Source of the DNA: Hymenobacter metallilatus
Lineage (GTDB): Bacteria; Bacteroidota; Bacteroidia; Cytophagales; Hymenobacteraceae
Assembly (NCBI RefSeq): GCF_003944705.1
Contig: NZ_RWIS01000022.1
Coordinates: 1-43,397 of the forward strand
DNA length: 43,397 nt
Direction of reading: 5' to 3'
Shown: positions 1 to 8,402 of the stretch, in pieces
Position numbering within the stretch: the stretch's first letter is position 1
Layout: every line of letters begins with the position of its first letter
Made by a program: the position numbers and the translations under genes
The notes under the pieces: model-generated
What the model was told of the DNA's origin: nothing
What the model saw: only the letters and a program-made list of their open reading frames with translations
The model's database searches: none

Positions 1-576
1 TGGTTAGCCTGCTTTCGCCGCGTGGTCGTTGATTACGAATTCACTCCCGCTAGCCATGTTGCTTGGCTATTACTAGCTAACATCACTATGTCGCTCAATC
101 GGGTCTGAATTCCCAAACACGCTCTTAGTTGAACGACCCAAACGGAGCGATAGAGATGCTCGACAAGCCCAGCATGACGCTCTTTTGACTTTCTAAGAAG
201 CTTTATAATCACAAAGTCACGCCCGATGGTGTTAAGCTCTGCGCTCTTCCAGCCATGTAGCTGGAAAAGCGTTTTTGTGTAGCCGTTCATTGGAGTTCTG
301 ACTGTTGGATCAGGATGTGGAACAACTGGGCCATACCCAACCGACGTACCGAGTTATAGTTGCAGAGCATGGACGCATCGGACGGCAATAAATAAACTGC
401 CCGGCCCTGGTTACGATGCCCTGTACGCCACAGCAGTACAACAGCAGCAGTACAACAACATCCGGATAGTGTGCGGCACCAGCTATCCGATCCTCAGGCA
501 AATTCTCCCTATCTTAGTTTGAACGTTTCAATCTGCTCATCACCTCTTTATAGATCCCTGTTTTCAGTGCCTAGTG
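1..576. other. No recognisable gene
   Basis: About 580 bases without a supportable gene. The reading frames on the minus strand (33-290 and 310-501) have no family signature and low-complexity or cysteine-rich translations. I see a short direct repeat (GCAGTACAACA at 433-443 and 447-457) and a weak hairpin (GGATAG at 464-469 with CTATCC at 483-488). The plus-strand terminator at 577-608 implies that something transcribed rightward ends here. It may be a decayed gene or an unrecognised RNA. Confidence 0.5.
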
Positions 577-608
577 CCCCGGTTGATTAGCCCCGACCGG
601 GGTTTTTT
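577..608 (+). terminator. Intrinsic terminator, plus strand
   Basis: Seven-base-pair stem CCCCGGT (577-583) with ACCGGGG (596-602), a 12-nt loop, followed by six T (603-608). The T tract lies only on the right, so it works for rightward transcription. No gene upstream in the window uses it. It also insulates cphA from upstream transcription. Confidence 0.75.
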
Positions 609-779
609 GCGTTTAAGCCGAGTTGCTGAAAAAAACTTATTCAGCTTGGTAGCTGAGAATGATGCCTGTAGGTAAAAAGTAGGCTGTAATGCGAATAAAA
701 GGTTTCTTGCGGCATAATCCCTACATTTCAATTCCGCGTAGAAGCGCGCACGCAACGATACTTTCCACTCTCTCCCAAC

Positions 780-3407
780 ATGAAGATTCTTGACCTTCGC
801 ACGATGCGCGGCCCCAGCTATTGGTCCGTGAAACATTACAAACTAATTGTAATGAAAGTGGACATGCAGGACCTGGCAGATGTATGGTCGAATAGTACCC
901 CGGCTTTGGCAGAGCGGCTCCCCGGGCTGCTGCCGGAACTACTGGAACCCCAGCCGCACCAGGAAGCAGGTAAACACGGCCCCAAAAACCCGCCTCTTAC
1001 CGAGGAGCAACTACAGGATGGCGAGCCGCTGGGCCACGTTATTCAGCAGGTAGCACTGGCCCTGCAGCGCACGGCCGGTATGCCCGTGTACTGGGGTAAA
1101 TCGTACCCAACCCATCAGGAAGGCGTGGAGTTTGTGGTATTCAGCTACCAGGAGGAGCGGGCGGGGCGCATGGCCGCCGAGGCCGCCGTGCAGCTGGTAG
1201 ACGACCTGTGCCACGGCCGGGAAGTAACAGTAAAGCCGATTGTGGATGAGCTGCACGAAATTCGGGAAGAAGAATTCTTCGGGCCCAGCACGTACAGCAT
1301 CGTAGCTGAAGCGGCTTCGCGCAACATTCCCTATATCCAACTCAAAAACAGCAGCATCATTCAGCTGGGCTACGGGGTAAACCAGAAGCGCATTTGGGCT
1401 ACCACTACCAGCTACACCTCCCACGCCGGGGTGGAGGTGGCTGGCAATAAGAACCGCACCAAGGCCATGCTGAAGGATGCCGGCGTGCCGGTGCCCCACG
1501 GCACTACCGTATACTCAGAAGATGGCCTGCGCGACGCAGTAGAGGAGTTGGGCTTCCCCATTGTGACCAAGCCCCTGGATGGCAACCACGGCAAGGGAGC
1601 CACTATCCGCATCATGAACTGGGATGACGCTGTGGAGGGCCTCAAGGCCGCCCAGAAATATTCCCGCGCCGTAATAGTGGAGCAGTTTATTGAGGGCGAC
1701 GACTACCGGATGCTGGTGGTAAACGGCAAGCTCATTGCCGCCGCCAAGCGTACCCCGGCCGCCGTTACCGGCAATGGGCAGCATACTATTCAGCAACTGA
1801 TTGAGGAAGTAAATAAGGACCCCCGCCGGGGCGTAGGCCACGAAAAAGTCCTCACCAGCATCAAAGCCGACCAGCACACCCTGGACATCCTCGCCAAGCA
1901 GGACCTGACGCTGGAATCGGTGCTGCCCGCCGGGCAAACGCTGTACCTGAAAAGCACCGCCAACATCAGTACCGGCGGTACTGCCACCGATGTAACCGAC
2001 CTAGTCCACCCTTATAACCTGCTGCTGGCGGAGCGCGTGGCAGGTATTGTAGGGCTGGATATCTGCGGCATTGATTTGCTGACCTCCGACATTGCTATTC
2101 CGCTGAACGAGACGCGCGGAGCCGTAATTGAGGTAAATGCTGCGCCGGGTTTCCGCATGCACATTTCGCCCACCGAAGGCCTGCCGCGCAACGTGGCCGC
2201 GCCGGTGGTTGATATGCTGTTTCCGCAGGGCAGCACGGCCCGCATTCCGATTTTTGCAGTGACGGGCACCAACGGTAAAACCACTACCTCCCAGCTGCTG
2301 GCCCATATTGTGGCTTCCAAGGGCTATAAAGTAGGATTCACGACCACCAATGGCATCTACATTCAGGGCGTGCAGCTGCAAAGCGGCGACTGCACCGGGG
2401 GGCAAAGCGCCGAGTTTGTGCTGAAAGACCCCACTGTAAACTTCGCCGTGCTGGAAACCGCCCGGGGTGGTATGCTCCGCTCGGGTCTGGGATTCCATAC
2501 CTGCGATGTGGCCATTGTAACCAACGTAGCCGCCGACCACCTGGGTATGCGCGACATTTATACGGTGGAAGAAATGGCGGCTGTAAAGGGTGTACTGCCC
2601 CGTACGGTACGCAAAAACGGCTGGGCCGTGCTGAATGCCGACGACGACCTAGTGTACGCCATGCGCGAAAAGCTGGAGTGCCGGGTGGCCCTGTTCAGTA
2701 TGGACGAGCACAACCCCCGCATCCGGGAGCACGCCGAGCAGGGCGGCCTGGCAGCCGTGTACGAGGAGGGCTACATCACCATCTATAAAAACAGCTACAA
2801 GCTGCGCATTGATAGAGCCGCCGAGTTTCCGATTACGTTTGGAGGACGGGCTACTTTCAACATCGAAAACTCGCTGGCGGCGGCCCTGGCTTGCTACTGC
2901 TATGGTTTCGACAAGGACGATATTAAGCAGGCACTACGTACGTTCGTGCCCTCGGCCGCCAAAACGCCGGGCCGCATGAACGTGTACAAGTTCCCGCAGT
3001 TTGAGGTGATTGTGGATTATGCCCACAATACCCACGGCATCGAGAAGTTTGCCCAGTTCCTGAACGCCACCGAAGCCACCCACAAGGTCGGGGTAGTGTC
3101 GGGCCTGGGCGACCGGCGCGACGAGGATACGCTGGGCTTTTCCCGCATTGCTGGCCGCATTTTCGACGAGGTAGTGTTGCGCCAGGACCGGGACCTGCGG
3201 GGCAAAACCGCCGAGCAGCTGAAGGAAATTATGGAGCGGGGCCTGCGCCTCGATAACCCCGACCTGCCCATCACTTACATCGAAAACGAAATGGACGCCA
3301 TTGACCACGTGCTGGCTACGGCCAAGCCTGGCTCAGTAATCGTCCTTTTTACCGAGAACATCAAGGCTACTCTCAAGAAGCTGGACGACTTCGAATCACG
3401 GATTTAG
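780..3407 (+). CDS. cphA: Cyanophycin synthetase
   Basis: This enzyme polymerises arginine and aspartate, using ATP, into the storage polymer cyanophycin in the cytoplasm. The 875-aa length is normal for CphA1. After an N-terminal domain there is an ATP-grasp module (GFPIVTKPLDGNHGKGA at 258-274; E451-V-N453 as metal-binding end of the fold). A Mur-ligase-like module follows with the P-loop GTNGKTT at 496-502, VDYAHN at 745-750 and SGLGDRRDE from 774. The start at 780 gives the family's N-terminus MKILDLRTMRGPSYWS; there is no Shine-Dalgarno, as usual in Bacteroidota. No cyanophycinase (cphB) is adjacent. The last codons (SRI-stop) lie inside a long inverted repeat, so the extreme C-terminus may have been supplied by that element. 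Family assignment is very secure; that the cell makes cyanophycin is inference. Confidence 0.96.
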   Translation: MKILDLRTMRGPSYWSVKHYKLIVMKVDMQDLADVWSNSTPALAERLPGLLPELLEPQPHQEAGKHGPKNPPLTEEQLQDGEPLGHVIQQVALALQRTAGMPVYWGKSYPTHQEGVEFVVFSYQEERAGRMAAEAAVQLVDDLCHGREVTVKPIVDELHEIREEEFFGPSTYSIVAEAASRNIPYIQLKNSSIIQLGYGVNQKRIWATTTSYTSHAGVEVAGNKNRTKAMLKDAGVPVPHGTTVYSEDGLRDAVEELGFPIVTKPLDGNHGKGATIRIMNWDDAVEGLKAAQKYSRAVIVEQFIEGDDYRMLVVNGKLIAAAKRTPAAVTGNGQHTIQQLIEEVNKDPRRGVGHEKVLTSIKADQHTLDILAKQDLTLESVLPAGQTLYLKSTANISTGGTATDVTDLVHPYNLLLAERVAGIVGLDICGIDLLTSDIAIPLNETRGAVIEVNAAPGFRMHISPTEGLPRNVAAPVVDMLFPQGSTARIPIFAVTGTNGKTTTSQLLAHIVASKGYKVGFTTTNGIYIQGVQLQSGDCTGGQSAEFVLKDPTVNFAVLETARGGMLRSGLGFHTCDVAIVTNVAADHLGMRDIYTVEEMAAVKGVLPRTVRKNGWAVLNADDDLVYAMREKLECRVALFSMDEHNPRIREHAEQGGLAAVYEEGYITIYKNSYKLRIDRAAEFPITFGGRATFNIENSLAAALACYCYGFDKDDIKQALRTFVPSAAKTPGRMNVYKFPQFEVIVDYAHNTHGIEKFAQFLNATEATHKVGVVSGLGDRRDEDTLGFSRIAGRIFDEVVLRQDRDLRGKTAEQLKEIMERGLRLDNPDLPITYIENEMDAIDHVLATAKPGSVIVLFTENIKATLKKLDDFESRI

Positions 3408-3565
3408 ACGGATTCATCGGATTGCACGGATTCGTTCTGTCACCATTACTGCACAAAAAAGGCCTTCCGATTGGAAGGCCTTTTTAGCGGAGGCTGGTTT
3501 ATCCGCAAGCACAACGGAACAGAACGAATCCGTGCAATTCGACGAATCCGTCTAAATCCGTGATT
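3394..3565. repeat. Long inverted repeat between cphA and 3565-4512 gene
   Basis: Two 47-bp arms (3394-3440 and 3519-3565) match in inverted orientation with two mismatches. Each arm holds several ACGGATT words. The left arm contains the cphA stop codon (3405-3407) and the right arm touches the stop codon of the opposing gene. A canonical terminator sits between them. A diverged single copy lies at 29744-29782, so this is a dispersed REP-like family. Confidence 0.9.
3455..3485. terminator. Bidirectional intrinsic terminator
   Basis: Stem GGCCTTCC (3461-3468), loop GATT, stem GGAAGGCC (3473-3480), with A6 on the left and T5 on the right. It can end transcripts from both convergent genes and is nested inside the 47-bp inverted repeat. 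Confidence 0.9.
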
Positions 3566-4512
3566 TATTTGAGCGTGAAGGTGGTTTTGCCAATCATGAC
3601 GCCGCCTTCGTACAGCTCCACGGTGTGCAGGCCGGTTTTGTAAGCCGCGCCCTTGGCATACAGGAACTGCACGGGCTGGCGGGTGTTGTCGAACACGATA
3701 TCCTGCTTGGCCGTGTAGAAAGCCTCAGCGCCATCAATCATGAAGGTGCCGCCGCCAGTACTCAGGTTGTAGAGGGCAGCGCCATCGGGCTCAATCAGGC
3801 GCATCATGATTTGCTTGGTTTCCTTCGGCGACACGTCGTTACGGCCCAGGTTGAAGGTTACCTTAATCTTTTCCACCCGCTTGGCTTTGAACTCGTTGTC
3901 CTCATCGGCCTTTTCCTTCTCGCGGCTGTTCACCACGCCCACCCGAATGTTTTCGGCTTGCAGGCGGGAGGCTACGGCTACTTTTTCGCTTAGCTCCTGA
4001 TTGGAGCGCACTACCGTCGAAATGGTATCCGTAAGCTTGTTCTGACGCTCCTTCAGGGTCGTGGTTTCGGTGTAGAGGGCCTCGTTGTCGGCCTTGAGCT
4101 GAGCAATTTCCTCATCCTTTTTGCGCAGCTGAGTTTCAAAATTGGCCGCGCGTTGCTTGAAGCGCTGCTGCTCAGCAATGCTGAAGCTGCCGGCCCGGAA
4201 GGAGCGGAGCTTCAACAGGTCGGCGTTGATTTGGGCCAGTTTGGCTTCCAGAGAGTCGTTGGCCAGGCCCATGCCCTGCACTTCCTGACTCTGACGCTCA
4301 TAATCGGCCTTCAGCGCCTCATATTGCTTAATTTGCTCCTCCAGCTTGGCATCCTTGGTCACCACATCGGCCTGGAGCTGTTCATTTTGCTTGCTTTTCT
4401 GCTGATTCATGTAGAAAAGCACGCCATTGATGCCCAGCAGCACCAGAATCAGGGCCACAATCAGCAGGACGCGGTTGTTGTTCTTTGGCTCGGGGCTCTG
4501 GTCTTGTTCCAT
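3565..4512 (-). CDS. Membrane-anchored coiled-coil protein, unknown function
   Basis: I do not recognise a named family. The 315-aa protein has a short charged cytoplasmic N-terminus, one hydrophobic membrane segment at about residues 15-35, and a long Glu/Lys/Gln-rich heptad region at about 36-195 that should form a coiled coil. A C-terminal domain of about 100 residues (215-315) looks beta-rich and ends in ELYEGGVMIGKTTFTLK. The topology suggests an inner-membrane protein with its coiled coil and C-terminal domain in the periplasm. Similar architectures occur in Bacteroidota hypothetical proteins with possible envelope-scaffold roles, but that is inference. It is divergent from the methyltransferase at 4627 and shares a promoter region with it. 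Confidence 0.8.
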   Translation of the reverse strand: MEQDQSPEPKNNNRVLLIVALILVLLGINGVLFYMNQQKSKQNEQLQADVVTKDAKLEEQIKQYEALKADYERQSQEVQGMGLANDSLEAKLAQINADLLKLRSFRAGSFSIAEQQRFKQRAANFETQLRKKDEEIAQLKADNEALYTETTTLKERQNKLTDTISTVVRSNQELSEKVAVASRLQAENIRVGVVNSREKEKADEDNEFKAKRVEKIKVTFNLGRNDVSPKETKQIMMRLIEPDGAALYNLSTGGGTFMIDGAEAFYTAKQDIVFDNTRQPVQFLYAKGAAYKTGLHTVELYEGGVMIGKTTFTLK

Positions 4513-4558
4513 TGCAAAAGGGGTTAAGTGAATGCCCGGAGAGTCCGGGCGCAGGTAG

Positions 4559-4577
4559 TACCTTTAGGGCAAAAATA
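4559..4577. promoter_or_regulatory. Facing divergent -7 elements
   Basis: A rightward -7-like box TACCTTTA (4559-4566, last base off consensus) and a leftward box TATTTTTG (4577 to 4570) face each other three bases apart between two divergent genes. Neither has an obvious TTG at the expected -33 distance, so the call rests on the -7 boxes and their position. Confidence 0.45.
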
Positions 4578-4626
4578 ACGGAGTTCCGTACCCAGGCAAG
4601 TGCCCAATATACAACCCTGCCGCAAT

Positions 4627-5229
4627 ATGCTTCCGGATTTGCTACTCGATGCCGCTTACTGGCAACAGCGCTACGTAACCGGTCAAACCGGCTGGGATAC
4701 GGGGCGGATAACGCCGCCTCTGCAGGAATATTTTGCGCAGCTGGGCCCGCCCGATGGCCGCCGCATTCTGATTCCGGGTGCCGGTCGGGCTTATGAGGCT
4801 GAGTATCTGCATGGTGCCGGCTGGCCTAACGTGTGGGTGGCCGATGTTGCTCCGGAGCCGCTACAGCAGCTGCAGCAGCGCGTACCCGACTTTCCGGTGG
4901 AGCATTTGCTACTAGCCGATTTTTTTCAGCTGGAACCCACGCCCCCCTTTGACCTGCTGGTAGAGCAAACATTTTTCTGTGCCCTGGACCCCGTTCTGCG
5001 GCCGGCCTATGCCCGGCAGTGCGCCCATTTGCTGCGGCCCGGTGGCACGCTCATGGGCCTGCTCTTCGATACCGAGTTTAGCCAGCCCGGCCCGCCATTT
5101 GGGGGTTCACGCGAGGAGTACCGGGCGTATTTCGCGCCGTATTTCAACTTCGTGCACTTTGATACCGCTACCAACTCTCTGGCTCCACGGCAGGGGCGGG
5201 AGTTGTTTATGTGTTTACGAAAGAAATAG
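4627..5229 (+). CDS. TPMT-family SAM-dependent methyltransferase
   Basis: A 200-aa class I methyltransferase resembling the thiopurine S-methyltransferase family. Members methylate small thiols, halides or metalloids with S-adenosylmethionine in the cytoplasm; the substrate here is unknown. The family's N-terminal signature YWQQRYVTGQTGWDTG is at 11-26, the SAM-binding motif ILIPGAGRAYEAE at 47-59, and FDLLVEQTFFCAL resembles the motif around the active site. I prefer the ATG at 4627 because homology to the family begins there; an in-frame ATG at 4600 adds nine residues of no family character. The stop codon TAG (5227-5229) is the first three bases of a repeat that recurs near ung. Confidence 0.85.
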   Translation: MLPDLLLDAAYWQQRYVTGQTGWDTGRITPPLQEYFAQLGPPDGRRILIPGAGRAYEAEYLHGAGWPNVWVADVAPEPLQQLQQRVPDFPVEHLLLADFFQLEPTPPFDLLVEQTFFCALDPVLRPAYARQCAHLLRPGGTLMGLLFDTEFSQPGPPFGGSREEYRAYFAPYFNFVHFDTATNSLAPRQGRELFMCLRKK

Positions 5230-5328
5230 CACACGCTGTAGCTTGTGTCGCACCGGGGCTTAGCCTCACCTAGTCATTCTCTTTTCCATCTGCCTGTGTG
5301 GTTTCCTCACAAGCTAAAGCATGTGCTA
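5227..5328. repeat. Inverted repeat between methyltransferase and kdsA
   Basis: Arms of 21 bp at 5227-5247 and 5308-5328 (two mismatches), of the TAGCACACGCTGTAGCTTGTG family also present at 8435-8452 and 8564-8582. The left arm supplies the methyltransferase stop codon. The right arm ends two bases before the preferred kdsA start. Confidence 0.85.
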
Positions 5329-5329
5329 C

Positions 5330-6190
5330 ATGATCAATCAACTCGCCAACGTGCTGCCCCACTTCCGCCATACCAATTCCGGCCAGTTTTTCCTGATGGC
5401 GGGGCCTTGTGTAATTGAGGGCGAGGACATGGCCCTGCGCATTGCTGAGCAGGTGCGTACCATCACCGACCGGCTCCAGATTCCTTACATCTTCAAGGGC
5501 TCCTACCGCAAGGCCAACCGCAGCCGCCTCGATTCCTACACCGGTATCGGCGACGAGAAGGCGCTGCGGATACTGCAGAAAGTAAGCCGGGAAATTGGGG
5601 TGCCCACCGTCACGGATATTCACGAGTCGGAGGAAGCGGCTATGGCCGCCGAATACGTGGATGTACTGCAGATTCCGGCTTTCCTGTGCCGGCAAACCGA
5701 TTTGCTGATTGCCGCTGCCAAAACCGGCAAGGTGGTAAACGTGAAGAAGGGCCAGTTTTTAAGCGGCGAGTCCATGCAGTTTGCCGTGGACAAAGTGCGG
5801 CAGTCTGGCAACCCCCACGTTATCCTCACTGACCGGGGTAACTCTTTCGGATACTCCGATTTGGTGGTAGATTACCGCAACCTGCCCATAATGCGCGGGT
5901 TTGATGTGCCCGTGGTGATGGACGTAACCCATTCTCTGCAGCAGCCTAACCAGAGCAGCGGTGTAACCGGTGGTAAGCCCCAACTCATCGAAACCATTGC
6001 CAAAGCCGCCATTGCCGTGGGGGCCGACGGCCTGTTTATCGAAACGCACCCCACGCCCGCCACGGCCAAATCCGACGGCGCCAACATGCTGGCGCTGGAT
6101 GGACTGGAGGCACTGCTGCGCAAACTAACCCGGGTGCGTGCGGCTATTCAGGAAGGTGGTGCCGCGGGCATTGCGCCCATGCCGGCGTAA
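5330..6190 (+). CDS. kdsA: 3-deoxy-8-phosphooctulonate synthase (KDO-8-P synthase)
   Basis: Condenses phosphoenolpyruvate with arabinose 5-phosphate to KDO-8-phosphate, the first dedicated step to the LPS inner-core sugar KDO, in the cytoplasm. The 286-aa product has LMAGPCVIEG at 22-31, KGSYRKANRSR for PEP binding, and the C-terminal HPTPATAKSDGA loop. C27 in GPC corresponds to the metal-binding cysteine of Aquifex-type enzymes, where the E. coli type has asparagine, so a metal-dependent enzyme is likely. An ATG at 5321 lies inside the upstream repeat and adds only three residues; I prefer 5330. Other LPS genes in the window (hldD, lpxB) are distant. Confidence 0.95.
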   Translation: MINQLANVLPHFRHTNSGQFFLMAGPCVIEGEDMALRIAEQVRTITDRLQIPYIFKGSYRKANRSRLDSYTGIGDEKALRILQKVSREIGVPTVTDIHESEEAAMAAEYVDVLQIPAFLCRQTDLLIAAAKTGKVVNVKKGQFLSGESMQFAVDKVRQSGNPHVILTDRGNSFGYSDLVVDYRNLPIMRGFDVPVVMDVTHSLQQPNQSSGVTGGKPQLIETIAKAAIAVGADGLFIETHPTPATAKSDGANMLALDGLEALLRKLTRVRAAIQEGGAAGIAPMPA

Positions 6191-6213
6191 GGTGCCGGTA
6201 GCCACGGAGAGTT

Positions 6214-6276
6214 CCTGAACACAGAAAGGCCGCCCTGTTCCGATAAACTCAGCAGGGCGGCCTTTCTGTGTTCAGG
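6214..6276. terminator. Perfect 24-bp palindrome, bidirectional terminator
   Basis: Arms 6214-6237 and 6253-6276 match perfectly with a 15-nt loop. It lies between convergent kdsA and the methyltransferase at 6272. The latter's stop codon (6272-6274) is within the right arm. It contains GGCCGCCC but only short T runs, so termination in both directions is likely but inferred. Confidence 0.85.
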
Positions 6277-7102
6277 CTGATAACACGTTGGTACGCTCCA
6301 GCAGCTTGTCCAAGGCATTATTGAACCGCAGGGTGAAATGCTGCCTGGGCTGGCCGCGTCGGAAGAACACCACCCCAATGTAAAACAGGTCCACCGTCAG
6401 CGTCACATCGGGGTGCTGTTTGATATCCTCCCAGGCCCGCTCCATTTCTTTCGACCAATGAATATCATCCAGCACAAACACGCTGTCCTCAGTGCGGTGC
6501 TGATTCAGCAGCTCGAAGTACCGTAGAGTAGGCTCGTAACGGTGGTTGCCATCAAAAAAGGCAAAATCAACCGGTGCGGTCAGGGTAATGAGGGTAGGGG
6601 CCAGGGTATCATCGAGGTTGCCTTCCACGATTTGCGCATTGTGCGCTCCTACAGCCTCAAAGGTCTGGCGGGCTACTGCGGCCGTAGCCGGACAGCCCTC
6701 AAAGGTGAGCACCCGGGCCCGGGTGCTGGCCAGGGCCAAATAGGCGGTAGTCAGACCCAGGGAAGTGCCCAGCTCTACCACTGTACGCGGCTGTACATGG
6801 TTTACCAGCCGGAACAGCAGCTGCCCCAGCGCCGGCGGCTTAGCCGCCGTGCGGGCAATGTCGCGCAGGCGGCGGGTGCGGCCCGCACCCACGCGGGAGC
6901 CCGCCCCAAAATCCAGCACCTGAATGGTGGTAGCATCGTGGCGTAACTCCTCCCGCCGGTTTTCTACTGCATCGTAGGCCGCAAAATGCCCATCATGGTT
7001 GATAACGTGCGCATAGAGGTCAAACACGAAAGGAGAGTGTAAGCCGTGTGCATTGCCGGAACGCCAGAGAAAACGAAAGTAGCTGAAGACCTGAAACAGC
7101 AC
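6272..7102 (-). CDS. Class I SAM-dependent O-methyltransferase-like protein
   Basis: A 276-aa cytoplasmic methyltransferase of the Methyltransf_24 type. The SAM-binding motif VELGTSLGLTTAYLA is at 109-123, the acidic end of strand 2 is FEGCP around 134-138, and FFDGNHRYEPT (182-192) matches the DxxH-type motif of this family. The roughly 60 N-terminal residues (FRSGNAHGLHSPFVFDLY-like) are typical of Bacteroidota members. The substrate cannot be read from sequence. It converges on kdsA, and a hairpin at 7172-7214 separates it from apaG upstream on the same strand. Confidence 0.85.
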   Translation of the reverse strand: MLFQVFSYFRFLWRSGNAHGLHSPFVFDLYAHVINHDGHFAAYDAVENRREELRHDATTIQVLDFGAGSRVGAGRTRRLRDIARTAAKPPALGQLLFRLVNHVQPRTVVELGTSLGLTTAYLALASTRARVLTFEGCPATAAVARQTFEAVGAHNAQIVEGNLDDTLAPTLITLTAPVDFAFFDGNHRYEPTLRYFELLNQHRTEDSVFVLDDIHWSKEMERAWEDIKQHPDVTLTVDLFYIGVVFFRRGQPRQHFTLRFNNALDKLLERTNVLSA

Positions 7103-7171
7103 AGTGCGCAGAAACTAAAGTGAAGCTGCCTCCGGAGCCTGGAGGCCAGAATGCGGCCCGAAGATACAAGC

Positions 7172-7214
7172 AATACAAAAGCCGCCCCGAACGAATCGGG
7201 GCGGCTTTTGTATT
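7172..7214 (-). terminator. Terminator after apaG
   Basis: A perfect 19-bp stem (7172-7190 with 7196-7214) and a five-base loop, with CTTTTGTATT at the 3' side on either strand. It ends apaG transcription before the methyltransferase gene. Confidence 0.8.
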
Positions 7215-7233
7215 CTACTTACGCAGCCTGCGC

Positions 7234-7620
7234 TTAGTTGAGGCGGTAGGGTACTACCAGGGTAAATTCCGGAATTTCAACGGCAAACTCACTGCCGTCC
7301 ATCTGCCGCTCCATTTGGTAGGAGCCACGCATCTTGCCTAACCCCGACTTGAGGTTGCAGCCCGATACGTACTGGTGCGATTCGCCGGGCTCCAGCACGG
7401 GCTGCTGGCCTACCACGCCTTCGCCTTCCACTTCGCGCACCACGCCGTTGGCATCGTAAATGTACCAGTGCCGGCGCAGCAGCTTTACGGTAAACTCGCT
7501 GTTGTTGCGGATATCAATTTTATAGGCAAAGACGTAATGCTCCTGTCCCGGGCTGGAATAGTCCGGCAGGTAGTTCGTCGTAACGCTCACGGTCACGCCT
7601 TGGGTGGTGGTCGTATTCAT
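7234..7620 (-). CDS. apaG: ApaG-domain protein
   Basis: A 128-aa single-domain ApaG protein with the all-beta, fibronectin-like ApaG fold. It was genetically linked in enterobacteria to cobalt/magnesium efflux (as CorD) and its biochemical role is unclear. Visible signatures are HYVFAYKIDIRNNS near 28-41, the strand KLLRRHWYIYD, and the loop SGLGKMRGSYQM that resembles the conserved GxMxGxYxM motif. Length is normal (about 125). It is divergent from ung, with 115 bp between the two start codons. Confidence 0.93.
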   Translation of the reverse strand: MNTTTTQGVTVSVTTNYLPDYSSPGQEHYVFAYKIDIRNNSEFTVKLLRRHWYIYDANGVVREVEGEGVVGQQPVLEPGESHQYVSGCNLKSGLGKMRGSYQMERQMDGSEFAVEIPEFTLVVPYRLN

Positions 7621-7735
7621 AACGTCTGGAGTTCCGAAAGAGAAAAAAGCTAACAGCCGTATGCGGAATTTGGTTTATCTACGCAGCCGAGCTACCCGAT
7701 GGCCTACTCAACCGAAAAAATAATCCTCTCTCCGT

Positions 7736-8401
7736 ATGTCTGTAAAGATAGAAGAAAGCTGGCGCAAGGTGCTGGCTCCGGAATTCGAAAAACCCTATTT
7801 CCAACACCTCATTGCCTTTGTAAAAGGGGAGTACGCCACTACCACGGTGTACCCGGCCGGCCCCCAGATTTTTCACGCCTTTGAGGCCTGCCCCTTCGAT
7901 AAAGTGAAAGTAGTCATTTTAGGTCAAGACCCCTACCACGGCAAGGGTCAGGCTCACGGGCTAAGTTTTTCCGTGGCCGAGGGCGTCCGTACACCACCTT
8001 CCCTGCAAAATATCTTCAAGGAGTTGCAGTCCGATTTGCCGGATACTGCTCCGGCCCCCAACGGCAACCTCGACCGGTGGGCCCAGCAAGGGGTGCTCCT
8101 CCTGAATGCCACACTTACCGTACGGGCCAGCGACCCAGGCAGCCACCAGAAAAAAGGCTGGGAGCAGTTCACCGACGCCGTTATTCAGCAGATTTCCGAC
8201 CGCAAAGAACATGTAGTGTTCATTCTCTGGGGTGCTTACGCCCAGAAGAAAGGCGAAATCATCGACCAGAAAAAGCACCTCGTGCTGAAAGCGGCCCACC
8301 CCTCGCCCTACGCCGCCGACCGGGGGTTTTTCGGGTCCCGCCCCTTCAGCCAGACCAACGCCTACCTGATGCAGCACGGTGAAACGCCGATTCACTGGTA
8401 G
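7736..8401 (+). CDS. ung: Uracil-DNA glycosylase, family 1
   Basis: Removes uracil from DNA at the start of base excision repair. The 221-aa protein has every family-1 hallmark. The water-activating motif GQDPYHGKGQAHGL carries catalytic D65, the uracil-binding strand is LLLN at 121-124, and the C-terminal motif HPSPYAADRGFFGSRPFS has the catalytic H188. Translation starts at the ATG of MSVKIEESW, without a Shine-Dalgarno sequence. It converges on lepB across a long inverted repeat. Confidence 0.97.
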   Translation: MSVKIEESWRKVLAPEFEKPYFQHLIAFVKGEYATTTVYPAGPQIFHAFEACPFDKVKVVILGQDPYHGKGQAHGLSFSVAEGVRTPPSLQNIFKELQSDLPDTAPAPNGNLDRWAQQGVLLLNATLTVRASDPGSHQKKGWEQFTDAVIQQISDRKEHVVFILWGAYAQKKGEIIDQKKHLVLKAAHPSPYAADRGFFGSRPFSQTNAYLMQHGETPIHW

Positions 8402-8402
8402 C

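Noticed and set aside
33..290. 85-codon minus-strand frame at the left edge
   Set aside because: No recognisable motif or start context.
310..501. 63-codon minus-strand frame
   Set aside because: Cysteine- and leucine-rich random-looking sequence overlapping a direct repeat.
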